Below are positions 21,902-29,862 of a stretch of DNA of 64,000 nt, piece after piece (positions within the stretch are counted from its first letter, which is position 1; each line of letters starts with the position of its first letter). Where the stretch lies: positions 930,001 through 994,000 of the forward strand of contig NZ_JAEPRJ010000001.1 in NCBI RefSeq assembly GCF_016651435.1, written 5' to 3'. Position numbers and translations under genes: made by a program. Origin of the DNA: Catonella massiliensis. GTDB lineage: Bacteria > Bacillota > Clostridia > Lachnospirales > Lachnospiraceae. Below the pieces are notes generated by a model. It had not been told where the DNA came from. It worked only from the letters and a program-made list of their open reading frames with translations, and ran no database searches.

Positions 21902-24085
21902 ATGAAAAAGAAGATAATGATGATAGCTTTAACAGGTGGGCTTTTACTTAGTGTAACAGCTTGTAACAAAGCAGGTGCTGCAAATAGCAGCACCGCTTCC
22001 AAAACTGTGGTAACTACCACTTCAAGTACCACAAGCGGTGCCAGTGTAACTACTGACAGCTCTACAACCAGCAGCACAACAACTACTGCATCTTCAGGAA
22101 CTTCCTCCTCTACTGCGACAGGAACAGTGAAGGCAGATATGTTTACAGATCGTGACAAAGATGCGTCTTACGATGAATCAAGTGCTACCAAGGTTAATCT
22201 AAGTGAAATAAAGGATTCAACCTATACTATAACCAAGGAAGGTGTTTACATCCTTTCAGGAAGCTATTCGGGGCAGATAATTGTCAATGTGGCGGATACT
22301 GCTAAGGTTCAACTTGTACTTGATGGTGTGACAATTACCAATGAAAGCAGTGCTGCTATATATGTAAAAGAGGCAGACAAGGTTTTCGTAACACTAAAGG
22401 ATGGTACTACGAGTACACTTACAACTTCAGGAACCTTTGTAGCTACTGATGACAACAATGTTGACGGTGTTATCTTCTCAAAGGGAGACCTTACCATCAA
22501 TGGAAGCGGTTCTCTTAAGATAAGCTCTACCGCTCACGGCATAGTGGGCAAGGATGATGTTGTAATTACAGGTGGAAATATTGACATAACATCCACAAAG
22601 AAGGGCATCAGCGGAAAGGACAGTGTAAGAATAGCTGATGGTACTATCAATATTACAACAGGAACTGATGGTATCCACTCTGAAAACAGTGATGACACAA
22701 CTAAGGGCTTCGTGTACATTGAAGGTGGCACTATTACAATAAATGCAGCAGATGACGGTATTCACGCAGGAACTACCCTTGATATAGTTGGTGGTAAGAT
22801 TAACATTACCCAAAGTAATGAAGGTCTTGAAGGCAAGGATGTAAATATCTCGGGCGGCGAAGTAAATGTGGTGTCAAGTGATGATGGTATCAATGCAACA
22901 GCTTCTTCTGTAACAGGACAGAAGGAAAATATGCAGGCAGAAGATGCAAGCATCAATATCTCAGGTGGTAAGATTACAGTAAATGCGGAAGGAGATGGAA
23001 TTGATTCTAACGGTGACCTCACAGTAAGCGGTGGTGAGACCTATGTAAGTGGTCCAACCAGGGGTGGTAACGGAGGTATCGATTATAACGGTACAGGTAC
23101 AATCACAGGCGGTACTTTCATAGTAACAGAGATTCAGAGTATGACTGAGAACTTCGGTTCTTCATCAACTCAGGGTGTTGTACAGTTAAGCGTATCCAAT
23201 CAGGCAGCAGGAACCACTGTTAGCATTGCTGATTCAAAGGGTAATATACTTGCAAGCTACACACCAGCCAAAGAGTATAACAGTGTTATCATCAGTACAA
23301 AAGGCATGACACAGGGTGAGACCTATACAGTGACAGCAGGAACTACAACACAGCAGGTGACTCTTAGCCAGCTCGTAAGTGACTCAGGCGGAATGGGTGG
23401 CATGCAGGGAGGCCCTGGCGGTAACGGTGGTCCAGGCGGAAATGAAGGTGGACCCAGGGGAGGCTTCGGGAACGGAATGAATGGAGGCCCAGGTAACGGA
23501 GGCTTCGGAGGTCCAAACGGCAACGGTGGCCCGGGTGGTAACGACAGCTTCGGAGGTCCAAATGGAAATGGAGGCTTTGGCGGACCAAACGGAAATATAG
23601 CTCAGAATGGAAATGGTGGAAACAACAATCAGAATGGAAATGGAGGTGGACCCAGGGGGGGCTCAATAAATGGCAATAATGGCAACTTCGGAGGCCCAAA
23701 TGGTAACGGAGGCCCAAATGGTAACGGAGGCCCGGGTGGCAATGGAAATTTCGGAGGTCCACAGGGTAACGGAGGTCCTGGTGGTGGCGGCAACTTCGGA
23801 GGACCAAACGGTAACGGAGGCCCTGGTGGTGGCGGCAACTTCGGAGGTCCACAGGGTAACGGAGGTCCTGGTGGTGGCGGCAACTTCGGAGGCCCACAGG
23901 GTAACGGAGGTCCGCAGGGAAGACCTGAGGGAGCCCCTCCAAACGGCAGACGCAGAAACTGGGCCAACAACGAAGGTGGTTCCAACAATAGTATGAAAGG
24001 AGGACAGAGTAAATCATCCGGAACAACTAACAGTTCAAACAATAATTCCGGAACAAAGGGAAGTACTAATAAAAGCAGAAGCTAA
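21902..24085 (+). CDS. Cthe_2159-like carbohydrate-binding lipoprotein with Gly/Asn/Pro repeats
   Basis: 727 aa. Lipoprotein signal (lipobox VTAC, Cys21), Ser/Thr-rich linker (about 25-80), then a long right-handed beta-helix domain (about 95-480) made of repeated strands such as GDLTINGSGSLKI, DVVITGGNIDITS, KGFVYIEGGTITI and NISGGKITV, typical of the DUF4353/Cthe_2159 family first described as an acidic-polysaccharide-binding protein in Clostridium thermocellum. The C-terminal 240 residues are low-complexity GGPNGNGGPGG repeats ending in an Arg/Lys/Ser-rich tail. Third gene of the VTC operon. The protein is probably surface-exposed and binds or scaffolds an anionic polymer. Confidence 0.87.
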   Translation: MKKKIMMIALTGGLLLSVTACNKAGAANSSTASKTVVTTTSSTTSGASVTTDSSTTSSTTTTASSGTSSSTATGTVKADMFTDRDKDASYDESSATKVNLSEIKDSTYTITKEGVYILSGSYSGQIIVNVADTAKVQLVLDGVTITNESSAAIYVKEADKVFVTLKDGTTSTLTTSGTFVATDDNNVDGVIFSKGDLTINGSGSLKISSTAHGIVGKDDVVITGGNIDITSTKKGISGKDSVRIADGTINITTGTDGIHSENSDDTTKGFVYIEGGTITINAADDGIHAGTTLDIVGGKINITQSNEGLEGKDVNISGGEVNVVSSDDGINATASSVTGQKENMQAEDASINISGGKITVNAEGDGIDSNGDLTVSGGETYVSGPTRGGNGGIDYNGTGTITGGTFIVTEIQSMTENFGSSSTQGVVQLSVSNQAAGTTVSIADSKGNILASYTPAKEYNSVIISTKGMTQGETYTVTAGTTTQQVTLSQLVSDSGGMGGMQGGPGGNGGPGGNEGGPRGGFGNGMNGGPGNGGFGGPNGNGGPGGNDSFGGPNGNGGFGGPNGNIAQNGNGGNNNQNGNGGGPRGGSINGNNGNFGGPNGNGGPNGNGGPGGNGNFGGPQGNGGPGGGGNFGGPNGNGGPGGGGNFGGPQGNGGPGGGGNFGGPQGNGGPQGRPEGAPPNGRRRNWANNEGGSNNSMKGGQSKSSGTTNSSNNNSGTKGSTNKSRS
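23386..23934 (+). repeat. Tandem Gly/Asn/Pro-rich coding repeats, best with 45-bp period
   Basis: The clearest units are four consecutive 45-bp copies starting at 23747, 23792, 23837 and 23882 (the last partial), each encoding NFGGPxGNGGPGGGG with x = Gln or Asn. Shorter degenerate versions extend back to about 23386. Copies differ mostly at third positions, so length variation between strains is likely. Confidence 0.9.
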
Positions 24086-24156
24086 GACTATAGTGGTAAG
24101 AGCAGCGCTGGTACTTCACAAATATCCAATCAAAAATTGCTTAATTAGTTACAAGG

Positions 24157-24193
24157 AGATTGCGAGGGTTAAGGCTCTCGCAGTCTTTTTTTT
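24157..24193 (+). terminator. Rho-independent terminator of the VTC operon
   Basis: AGATTGCGAG (24157-24166) pairs with CTCGCAGTCT (24177-24186), with one G-U, loop of 10, followed by a run of eight or nine T. The T-run abuts the TTTAAG repeat of the next operon. Confidence 0.85.
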
Positions 24194-24226
24194 AAGTTGC
24201 ATTTAAGCCCCAAAACAACCTATAAG
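24191..24226 (+). promoter_or_regulatory. OmpR-type direct repeat, site C
   Basis: TTTAAG-TTGCA-TTTAAG (24191-24207), an exact repeat with the same 11-bp period as sites A and B. The nearest -10-like hexamer, TATAAG (24221-24226), is 13 nt away rather than 10, so promoter use here is less certain. A second possible promoter with an extended -10 (TGG-TATGAT, 24276-24284) lies nearer the gene. Confidence 0.5.
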
Positions 24227-24319
24227 AAAATGAACAAGATTTCCCTAGCTATCTCTTTTATTTTCATAGTAAATATGGTATGATATGTGTGCTTATCTGA
24301 GTAAAAAGGAGTAACACAA

Positions 24320-25732
24320 ATGGTTTTTTCCAGTATTTTATTTATTACAAGGTTCCTGCCACTAGTACTAGCAATTTACTTCATAGTGCCAAAGCGTATA
24401 AGGAATCTTGTTTTGTTTTTGTCAAGCATACTTTTTTATGCTTGGGGAGAACCTGTATACATATTACTTATGTGCTTTACCATAACTGTAGACTATGTAT
24501 TTGGAATTATTATAGATAAACAGATGTCAGCAGGTAAGAAAAACAAGGCTAAGGTTTCGCTTGTGGCAGCAGTAGCTATCAATCTCTTGCTGCTTGGTTA
24601 CTTTAAGTACGCTAATTTTACCATAGATACCATCAATTCGCTTACAGGTGCCGGGATAGCTGCTATCAAGCTGGCTCTGCCAATAGGTATATCATTTTAT
24701 ACATTTCAGAGTCTGTCCTATGTTATTGATGTGTACAGGGGCGATACTAAGGTACAGAAAAACATCCTTGACTTTGGAACCTATGTAACCCTTTTCCCGC
24801 AGTTGATTGCAGGGCCTATCGTAAGGTACCGTACAGTAGCAGAGGAAATGCAGGGAAGAGTAGAAAACAGAGCCGATTTTGCGAGGGGTATCAGCCGTTT
24901 CATCTTCGGTCTTGGTAAAAAAGTTCTGCTTGCCAATAACGCCGGTCTTCTTTGGGACAGTGTAAATGCACTGACTGCTTCTGAAATGTCAGTAGGAAGT
25001 TTTTGGCTGGGGATACTGGCTTATACTTTCCAGATTTATTTTGACTTTTCAGGATATTCGGATATGGCTATAGGTATGGGACTTATGTTTGGCTTCCATT
25101 TTGATGAAAACTTCAACTATCCTTATATAGCTAAGTCAATCACTGAATTCTGGAGAAGATGGCATATTTCGCTGTCTACCTGGTTTAAGGAATATGTGTA
25201 TATTCCACTTGGTGGCAATAGAGCCGGTATTGCCAAGCAGATAAGAAATATAGTTATTGTATGGATGCTTACAGGCTTCTGGCATGGTGCAAGCTGGAAC
25301 TTTGTTGCCTGGGGACTGTACTATGGAGTCATCCTGATTTTTGAAAAGGTTTTTCTATTGAAAATAATAGAGAAGATGCCAAAGATTGTCAGACATCTTT
25401 ATACAATGTTTTTGGTTATCATTGGATGGGTACTCTTTTCCTTTGATTCATTTAAGAAAGGGGCAGAGTTCATAGCCGGAATGTTTGGATTAGGCGGTTA
25501 TTCTGTCATAAATAAAGAGTTTATCTATCTTTTACTTAATAACCTTGTGCTTATAATAATACTTGCAGTTGCAAGTACCGATGTGCCTAAGAGGTGTATA
25601 GAAAAACTTGCAGCCAAGGACAAACTGGTATTTAAGGTGGCCGGTATAATTATGCTTGAAGTGATTTTAGGAATATGTGTAGCTTATTTGGTGGCATCAA
25701 CCTACAATCCGTTCCTGTATTTTAGGTTCTAA
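24320..25732 (+). CDS. MBOAT family O-acyltransferase (AlgI/DltB-like)
   Basis: 470-aa polytopic membrane protein with about eleven hydrophobic segments. MBOAT hallmarks: LPIGISFYTFQSLSYVIDVYRG, QLIAGPIVRY, FDFSGYSDMAIG, EFWRRWHISLSTWFKEYVYIPLGGN and the catalytic-His segment GFWHGASWNFVAWG. Such proteins pass acyl groups, usually acetyl, across the membrane to exported polysaccharides or teichoic acids. The following DHHW protein is the usual AlgJ/AlgX-like partner, so the pair probably acetylates a surface glycan. No dlt genes are present. Confidence 0.92.
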   Translation: MVFSSILFITRFLPLVLAIYFIVPKRIRNLVLFLSSILFYAWGEPVYILLMCFTITVDYVFGIIIDKQMSAGKKNKAKVSLVAAVAINLLLLGYFKYANFTIDTINSLTGAGIAAIKLALPIGISFYTFQSLSYVIDVYRGDTKVQKNILDFGTYVTLFPQLIAGPIVRYRTVAEEMQGRVENRADFARGISRFIFGLGKKVLLANNAGLLWDSVNALTASEMSVGSFWLGILAYTFQIYFDFSGYSDMAIGMGLMFGFHFDENFNYPYIAKSITEFWRRWHISLSTWFKEYVYIPLGGNRAGIAKQIRNIVIVWMLTGFWHGASWNFVAWGLYYGVILIFEKVFLLKIIEKMPKIVRHLYTMFLVIIGWVLFSFDSFKKGAEFIAGMFGLGGYSVINKEFIYLLLNNLVLIIILAVASTDVPKRCIEKLAAKDKLVFKVAGIIMLEVILGICVAYLVASTYNPFLYFRF

Positions 25733-25744
25733 TGGGAGATATAT

Positions 25745-26905
25745 ATGAAAATATTTACTTTTGAAAATGCTAAGATAGCCGTATTTGGAGGGACTTTAGC
25801 TGCACTTTTCTTTGGAGCTGTGCTTCATAAGCCTACCGAGTTTTCACAGTCCGAGAACAGATATTTGGAGCAGCGGCCTAAGTTTACTACAGCTAAGCTC
25901 TTTGACGGAAGTTTTATGAAAGACTATGAGACCTTTATCACAGACCAGTTTCCTGAAAGAAGCTTTTTTATGGGTGTGAAAACGGCTGTAGAGAGACTCC
26001 GAGGAAGAACAGATGACAATGGCGTGTATTTTGGCAAAGATGGCTATCTGTTCGGGAAATATGACGCTTCACTTTTTGAGTCGGAGACTGCAAAGAACAA
26101 TGAAAAAACAATAGCTGAATTTGTGAAAACATACGCAGACAAATTTGGCAAGGGACATTTTCAGGTAGCACTGGCACCCTCTTCTTCTGAGATATTAGGA
26201 GATAAGCTGCCTGCCTATGCGCCTATCTATAACCAGACAAAATTTATTACAGGCATAAAAAACGAAGCAGGGGATGAATATGTTACTGACCTCGGTGACA
26301 ACCTTAAAAAGCATGCAAATGAGTATATCTATTACAGGACAGACCATCACTGGACCAGTCTCGGAGCTTACTACGGCTATGAGGCTGTTGCTTCCGGACT
26401 GGGGCTTAAGGCCCAGCCTCTTAATAAACTAAAGGCTGATACAGTTACTAAGGACTTCCTTGGAACCTATGATTCTAAGGTAAATACAGGTGTCATAGGA
26501 GGGGTAATACCTGATGATATTACCTTATATTTTTCTAAAGAAATAGACAAAGCAAAGATGGTATGGGATAATGACAAGGAAAAGAGCTATGACAGTATCT
26601 ATATGCTAAGTGCCTTGAAGGGGAAAGATAAGTACACGGTATTCTTTGGTGGCAACCACAGTGTTACAGATATTAAGACAGATAACAACACAGGTAAGAC
26701 CCTGCTTTTAATTAAAGATAGTTTTGCTCATAGTCTTGCACCATTTTTGATAAAGGATTATGATAGAATAATAATGCTTGATTTAAGATATTTTAATAAA
26801 AGTCTTAAAAAATACATTGATGAAAATAAAATCACTGATTTACTGGTACTTTACAGTACGCCGGACTTCGCAGAGGATGCAAATATTGGCAGATTGTTGA
26901 GGTAG
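25745..26905 (+). CDS. DHHW-family (AlgJ/AlgX-like) surface O-acetylation protein
   Basis: 386 aa with one N-terminal membrane anchor (about 10-27) and an extracytoplasmic SGNH-like domain. The eponymous motif is in YYRTDHHWTSLGAYYGY (about 198-214). VALAPSSSEILGDKLP and LLIKDSFAHSLAPFL are other landmarks; the latter supplies the Ser of the SGNH-like triad. It begins 12 nt after the MBOAT stop. Probably takes acetyl groups delivered by the MBOAT protein and places them on a glycan outside the cell. Confidence 0.88.
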   Translation: MKIFTFENAKIAVFGGTLAALFFGAVLHKPTEFSQSENRYLEQRPKFTTAKLFDGSFMKDYETFITDQFPERSFFMGVKTAVERLRGRTDDNGVYFGKDGYLFGKYDASLFESETAKNNEKTIAEFVKTYADKFGKGHFQVALAPSSSEILGDKLPAYAPIYNQTKFITGIKNEAGDEYVTDLGDNLKKHANEYIYYRTDHHWTSLGAYYGYEAVASGLGLKAQPLNKLKADTVTKDFLGTYDSKVNTGVIGGVIPDDITLYFSKEIDKAKMVWDNDKEKSYDSIYMLSALKGKDKYTVFFGGNHSVTDIKTDNNTGKTLLLIKDSFAHSLAPFLIKDYDRIIMLDLRYFNKSLKKYIDENKITDLLVLYSTPDFAEDANIGRLLR

Positions 26906-26907
26906 AT

Positions 26908-28527
26908 ATGTTAAAGAAAGCTTTAAAAATTTCACTTATAATTTCACTGTTTTTTATTGCAGTGCTTGCGGCTGCAGCTTACTTGACAAAGACTAAGAAG
27001 GATGACATAAAAAAAGAGGAAACAACTGTACCAAACAGGGTGGAGTTTGTAAAGTCGGAGGTTGTATCTGCAAAAGACATGTACAAGAAGGTTGCAAAGA
27101 AGCTTAAGGTGAAGAAGCCTGATATATATTCTATGAAGTATCAAAAGGCTGCAAAGAGTATAATCGAGAATTATAAGAAAAAGGGGAACTATACTGTAGA
27201 TTCGCCTCTTCTTATCGTAAATCCTTATGGAACCAATACCACAGGTCTTTATATTTATTTTAAGCTCAAGTTTAGAGTAAATACCATATATTCGGTTAAT
27301 GTAAAGGAAATTGACGGTAAGGAAGATGCAAATACAAAGGACTTTCAGGGAGCATTATATACCAATACTACCGGCATGCCACTTGCTGAGCAGGAAGGCA
27401 TAATCATAGGAATGGTACCGGGAGAGAGAAATTATGTATCGGTATACATTTATGATGAAAACAATAAAATGATAGCTAAAGCAGGGTACAGGTTAGATAT
27501 TCCTGAGGCTGAAACCGTGACTATGAAGACTCTTGAAGCTTCTCTTGATAGAGAGGTTACCCAGCTTTCGGATGGGTTATTTGCTGTATTTGGACTCGAT
27601 GATAACGGCAGGAAAGAAAAACATATATTATTCTACGATAACTACGGCATCTTGAGGGCTGAGCTTCCGCTTGTTAAAGGTGGAGGAGCCGCTGAGACCA
27701 ATATAGCACAGATTGATGACAAGCTTTTTTACGCAGTTGATAGTAACAGGTTTGCTGTTATTGACAGATTTGGTAAGGTCGAGAAGTTTATCCCGCTTGA
27801 AGGCGGAGCTTATGCACTTGGAGATATGGACCTCAATACGGGTATAAGGAAGGCTGTAACTCTGTCAAGAAGAAACGGAAATGACGGGATTTTCTCAGTA
27901 GATATCTTAGAGGGCAAGTCTAAAGAAATAGTAAACTTTAACAAACTTTTTTCTGCTTACTATAAGAAAGGCGGTTCCAAGTTAAAGTTTACCTCAGTGC
28001 AGTTTATTAATGATAATGACTTGATTGTAAGTGAGAAGAACACTTCGTCCATTGTCAGGATTAACAATGTTTTCAGAAATCCCAAGATAAAGGGAGTTAT
28101 TTCAGGCACCAATGACCTGAAATCAGCTTATGGTGATGCGTTCTACAGTAAGGATGGAGACTTTGTCAGCCAGAAAAAGCAAAGTACGGCCTATGTTGAT
28201 AAGAGCGAAAAGCTTGGTAAGAAACAGTATCATCTGATAGTATTTGACAATAACTCTGGCGGTTTGAATTCCTTTAGCTACAAGTATCTGGTAGATGGTG
28301 AGAAGATGACGTATAGCCTTGAAAACAGTATCGAACTTCCTTATTCCGCTGAGAATGGAAGTGTTTCTCTTAATCAGGGTTATCTTATAGCGGCCTCTAC
28401 TGGAAGCGGTAGCTTTGAGGAGTACAATCCGGATGGATATAAGCTTGCAAGCTATAGTTTTAAGAACAAGAAAAAGGCTTACAGGGTGTATAAGCATAGT
28501 ATGAAAGGCAGTTGGTTTACCAAGTAA
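26908..28527 (+). CDS. Membrane-anchored arylsulfotransferase-like protein, possibly inactive
   Basis: 539 aa: N-terminal anchor (about 7-27), a charged stalk, then an ASST-type N-terminal beta domain (LIVNPYGTNTTGLYIYFKL near 97-115) and a six-bladed-propeller-like region (about 200-530) with LIVSEKNTSSIVRIN and YHLIVFDNNSGG, which resemble aryl-sulfate sulfotransferases. Only three His residues are present, and where active members have a Gln-His ahead of this last strand the sequence reads SQKKQSTAYV, so the catalytic His appears to be missing. It starts 2 nt after the DHHW gene and overlaps the helicase start. May act as a structural or binding partner of the acetylation system. Confidence 0.7.
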   Translation: MLKKALKISLIISLFFIAVLAAAAYLTKTKKDDIKKEETTVPNRVEFVKSEVVSAKDMYKKVAKKLKVKKPDIYSMKYQKAAKSIIENYKKKGNYTVDSPLLIVNPYGTNTTGLYIYFKLKFRVNTIYSVNVKEIDGKEDANTKDFQGALYTNTTGMPLAEQEGIIIGMVPGERNYVSVYIYDENNKMIAKAGYRLDIPEAETVTMKTLEASLDREVTQLSDGLFAVFGLDDNGRKEKHILFYDNYGILRAELPLVKGGGAAETNIAQIDDKLFYAVDSNRFAVIDRFGKVEKFIPLEGGAYALGDMDLNTGIRKAVTLSRRNGNDGIFSVDILEGKSKEIVNFNKLFSAYYKKGGSKLKFTSVQFINDNDLIVSEKNTSSIVRINNVFRNPKIKGVISGTNDLKSAYGDAFYSKDGDFVSQKKQSTAYVDKSEKLGKKQYHLIVFDNNSGGLNSFSYKYLVDGEKMTYSLENSIELPYSAENGSVSLNQGYLIAASTGSGSFEEYNPDGYKLASYSFKNKKKAYRVYKHSMKGSWFTK

Positions 28528-29687
28528 TGGAATTTAATGAATTTATTAGTGATAAAAAGATACTCTCAGGCATAGGAAAGTTTAGATTTAAGAGACCAAC
28601 ACCTGTTCAGGAGGCGGTTTATGCCAAGGTGCTTGAGGGGGGCAGCTATTTTGTGCAGGCTCCTACAGGTTCGGGCAAGACCTTGGCTTATTTACTTCCT
28701 TTATTCGAGAAGTATAAAAATGTGGAAAGGGAGAACAAGGTTATTATAGCCGCTCCTACCACAGAGCTTGCTTTGCAGATACATAGACAGGCTGAGCTTG
28801 TCAGAGGATATACAGGTATAGGCCTTCATTCTGTCTGTCTCGGTGGAAATGCAAGCATAATAAGGCAGATTGAAAATCTCAAAAATAAGCCTCAGATTAT
28901 TGTAGGTACACCGGGGCGGATAATAGAGCTAATCAGAAAAAGAAAAATTGCAGCACATTTAGTAAAATCTTTAGTGCTTGATGAGGGCGACAGACTTTTT
29001 GATAAGAACAATAAGGAGACTACGAATGCACTTATCAAATGCCTCGTAAGGGACAGGCAGCTTTTATTGTTCTCTGCTACCCAGACAAGGGCAGCTCTTG
29101 ATGGGGCAAAGGCCTGGGCTCCTGATATAGAGGAGATTAGTGCTGACGGAGGAAGGGAAATCCCAGCCAATATCAAGCATTGGTATATTGTTTGTGAAAA
29201 AAGAAACAAGCTTGAAATTCTTCGTGGTACTACAGGGGCAATAAGGACCAGGAAGGCGATTATCTTTGTAAATGGTACTTATGATATAGAAGAGACCTAC
29301 AAGAAGCTTGCCTACCACCACTATCAGGTGGATTTTATAGGAGGAGAGCGTAATAAGGAAGAAAGAAAGAAGGCTATGCAGGGCTTTTCGCACGGTAAGA
29401 TAAAGTATCTCATAGCTACAGATCTTGCTGCGAGAGGTTTACAGTTTGATGATGTGGATACAGTTTTTCATGTAAATCTACCTGAGGACGCCGATACCTA
29501 TCTTCACAGGGCAGGTAGGACAGGGCGTGCAGGCAGGGTAGGAAGGAACTTGATTATCATTACAGAGAGGGAACTTCCTATTATCAAAAAGTATGAAAAG
29601 GCACTTGGAATCAAGTTTTCCCAGAAGTTTTACTATAATGGTAAGTTGATGGATGTGAAGAAGGAAGACAGGAGAAACGACGGCTAA
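28527..29687 (+). CDS. DEAD-box RNA helicase, minimal form
   Basis: 386 aa from the ATG overlapping the previous stop (TAATG). Q-motif FKRPTPVQ (about 21-28), motif I APTGSGKT (45-52), GTPGRI, motif II DEGD in place of DEAD, motif III SAT, motif V TDLAARGLQF and motif VI HRAGRTGRAG. The protein ends shortly after the RecA-like core, with no RNA-binding tail. Ala-to-Gly in motif II occurs in some members and should permit ATPase activity. An RNA helicase in a translationally coupled operon with envelope-acetylation genes is unusual; it may simply share the transcript. Confidence 0.87.
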   Translation: MEFNEFISDKKILSGIGKFRFKRPTPVQEAVYAKVLEGGSYFVQAPTGSGKTLAYLLPLFEKYKNVERENKVIIAAPTTELALQIHRQAELVRGYTGIGLHSVCLGGNASIIRQIENLKNKPQIIVGTPGRIIELIRKRKIAAHLVKSLVLDEGDRLFDKNNKETTNALIKCLVRDRQLLLFSATQTRAALDGAKAWAPDIEEISADGGREIPANIKHWYIVCEKRNKLEILRGTTGAIRTRKAIIFVNGTYDIEETYKKLAYHHYQVDFIGGERNKEERKKAMQGFSHGKIKYLIATDLAARGLQFDDVDTVFHVNLPEDADTYLHRAGRTGRAGRVGRNLIIITERELPIIKKYEKALGIKFSQKFYYNGKLMDVKKEDRRNDG

Positions 29688-29862
29688 ACTTTATATAACC
29701 AAAGCATCAATGCGGATTTTTTGCTAAATGATGAAATGGATAAAGAAAATATGCTGCCGGAAGTGATTGAAAAATTTGCTCTGGAATCATACAAAATGGG
29801 ACATTTCCAAATCGGAGCTGTCCCTTTTTGTACGATATTTAATAAGAATCAAAGCCTCTAAG
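29688..29862 (+). other. In-frame open stretch after the helicase stop codon
   Basis: Directly after the helicase TAA the same frame stays open for about 57 codons (TLYNQSINADFLLNDEMDKE ... KFALESYKMGHFQIG), with coding-like composition and an internal ATG (29734). There is no ribosome site of note, and it overlaps the 3' end of rpoD. It may be the remnant of a separate gene or of a longer helicase tail. Family not recognised. Confidence 0.3.
29798..29829. terminator. Weak hairpin between helicase and rpoD
   Basis: GGGACA (29798-29803) and TGTCCC (29819-29824) with a 15-nt loop, followed by TTTTT on the plus strand and ATTTTG on the minus strand. It is placed to serve both convergent genes but the stem is short. 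Confidence 0.5.

Noticed and set aside
23747..23926. Regular 45-bp repeats considered as a CRISPR array
   Set aside because: Contiguous, without spacers, and in frame within a coding region. No cas genes in the window.
23364..24026. Long minus-strand frame (220 aa) rich in Leu, Arg, His and Cys, and a second one at 23629-24042 rich in Pro
   Set aside because: Both lie opposite the Gly/Asn/Pro repeat region of the lipoprotein gene. The composition is what the antisense of GGN/CCN codons gives; no ribosome site or family resemblance.
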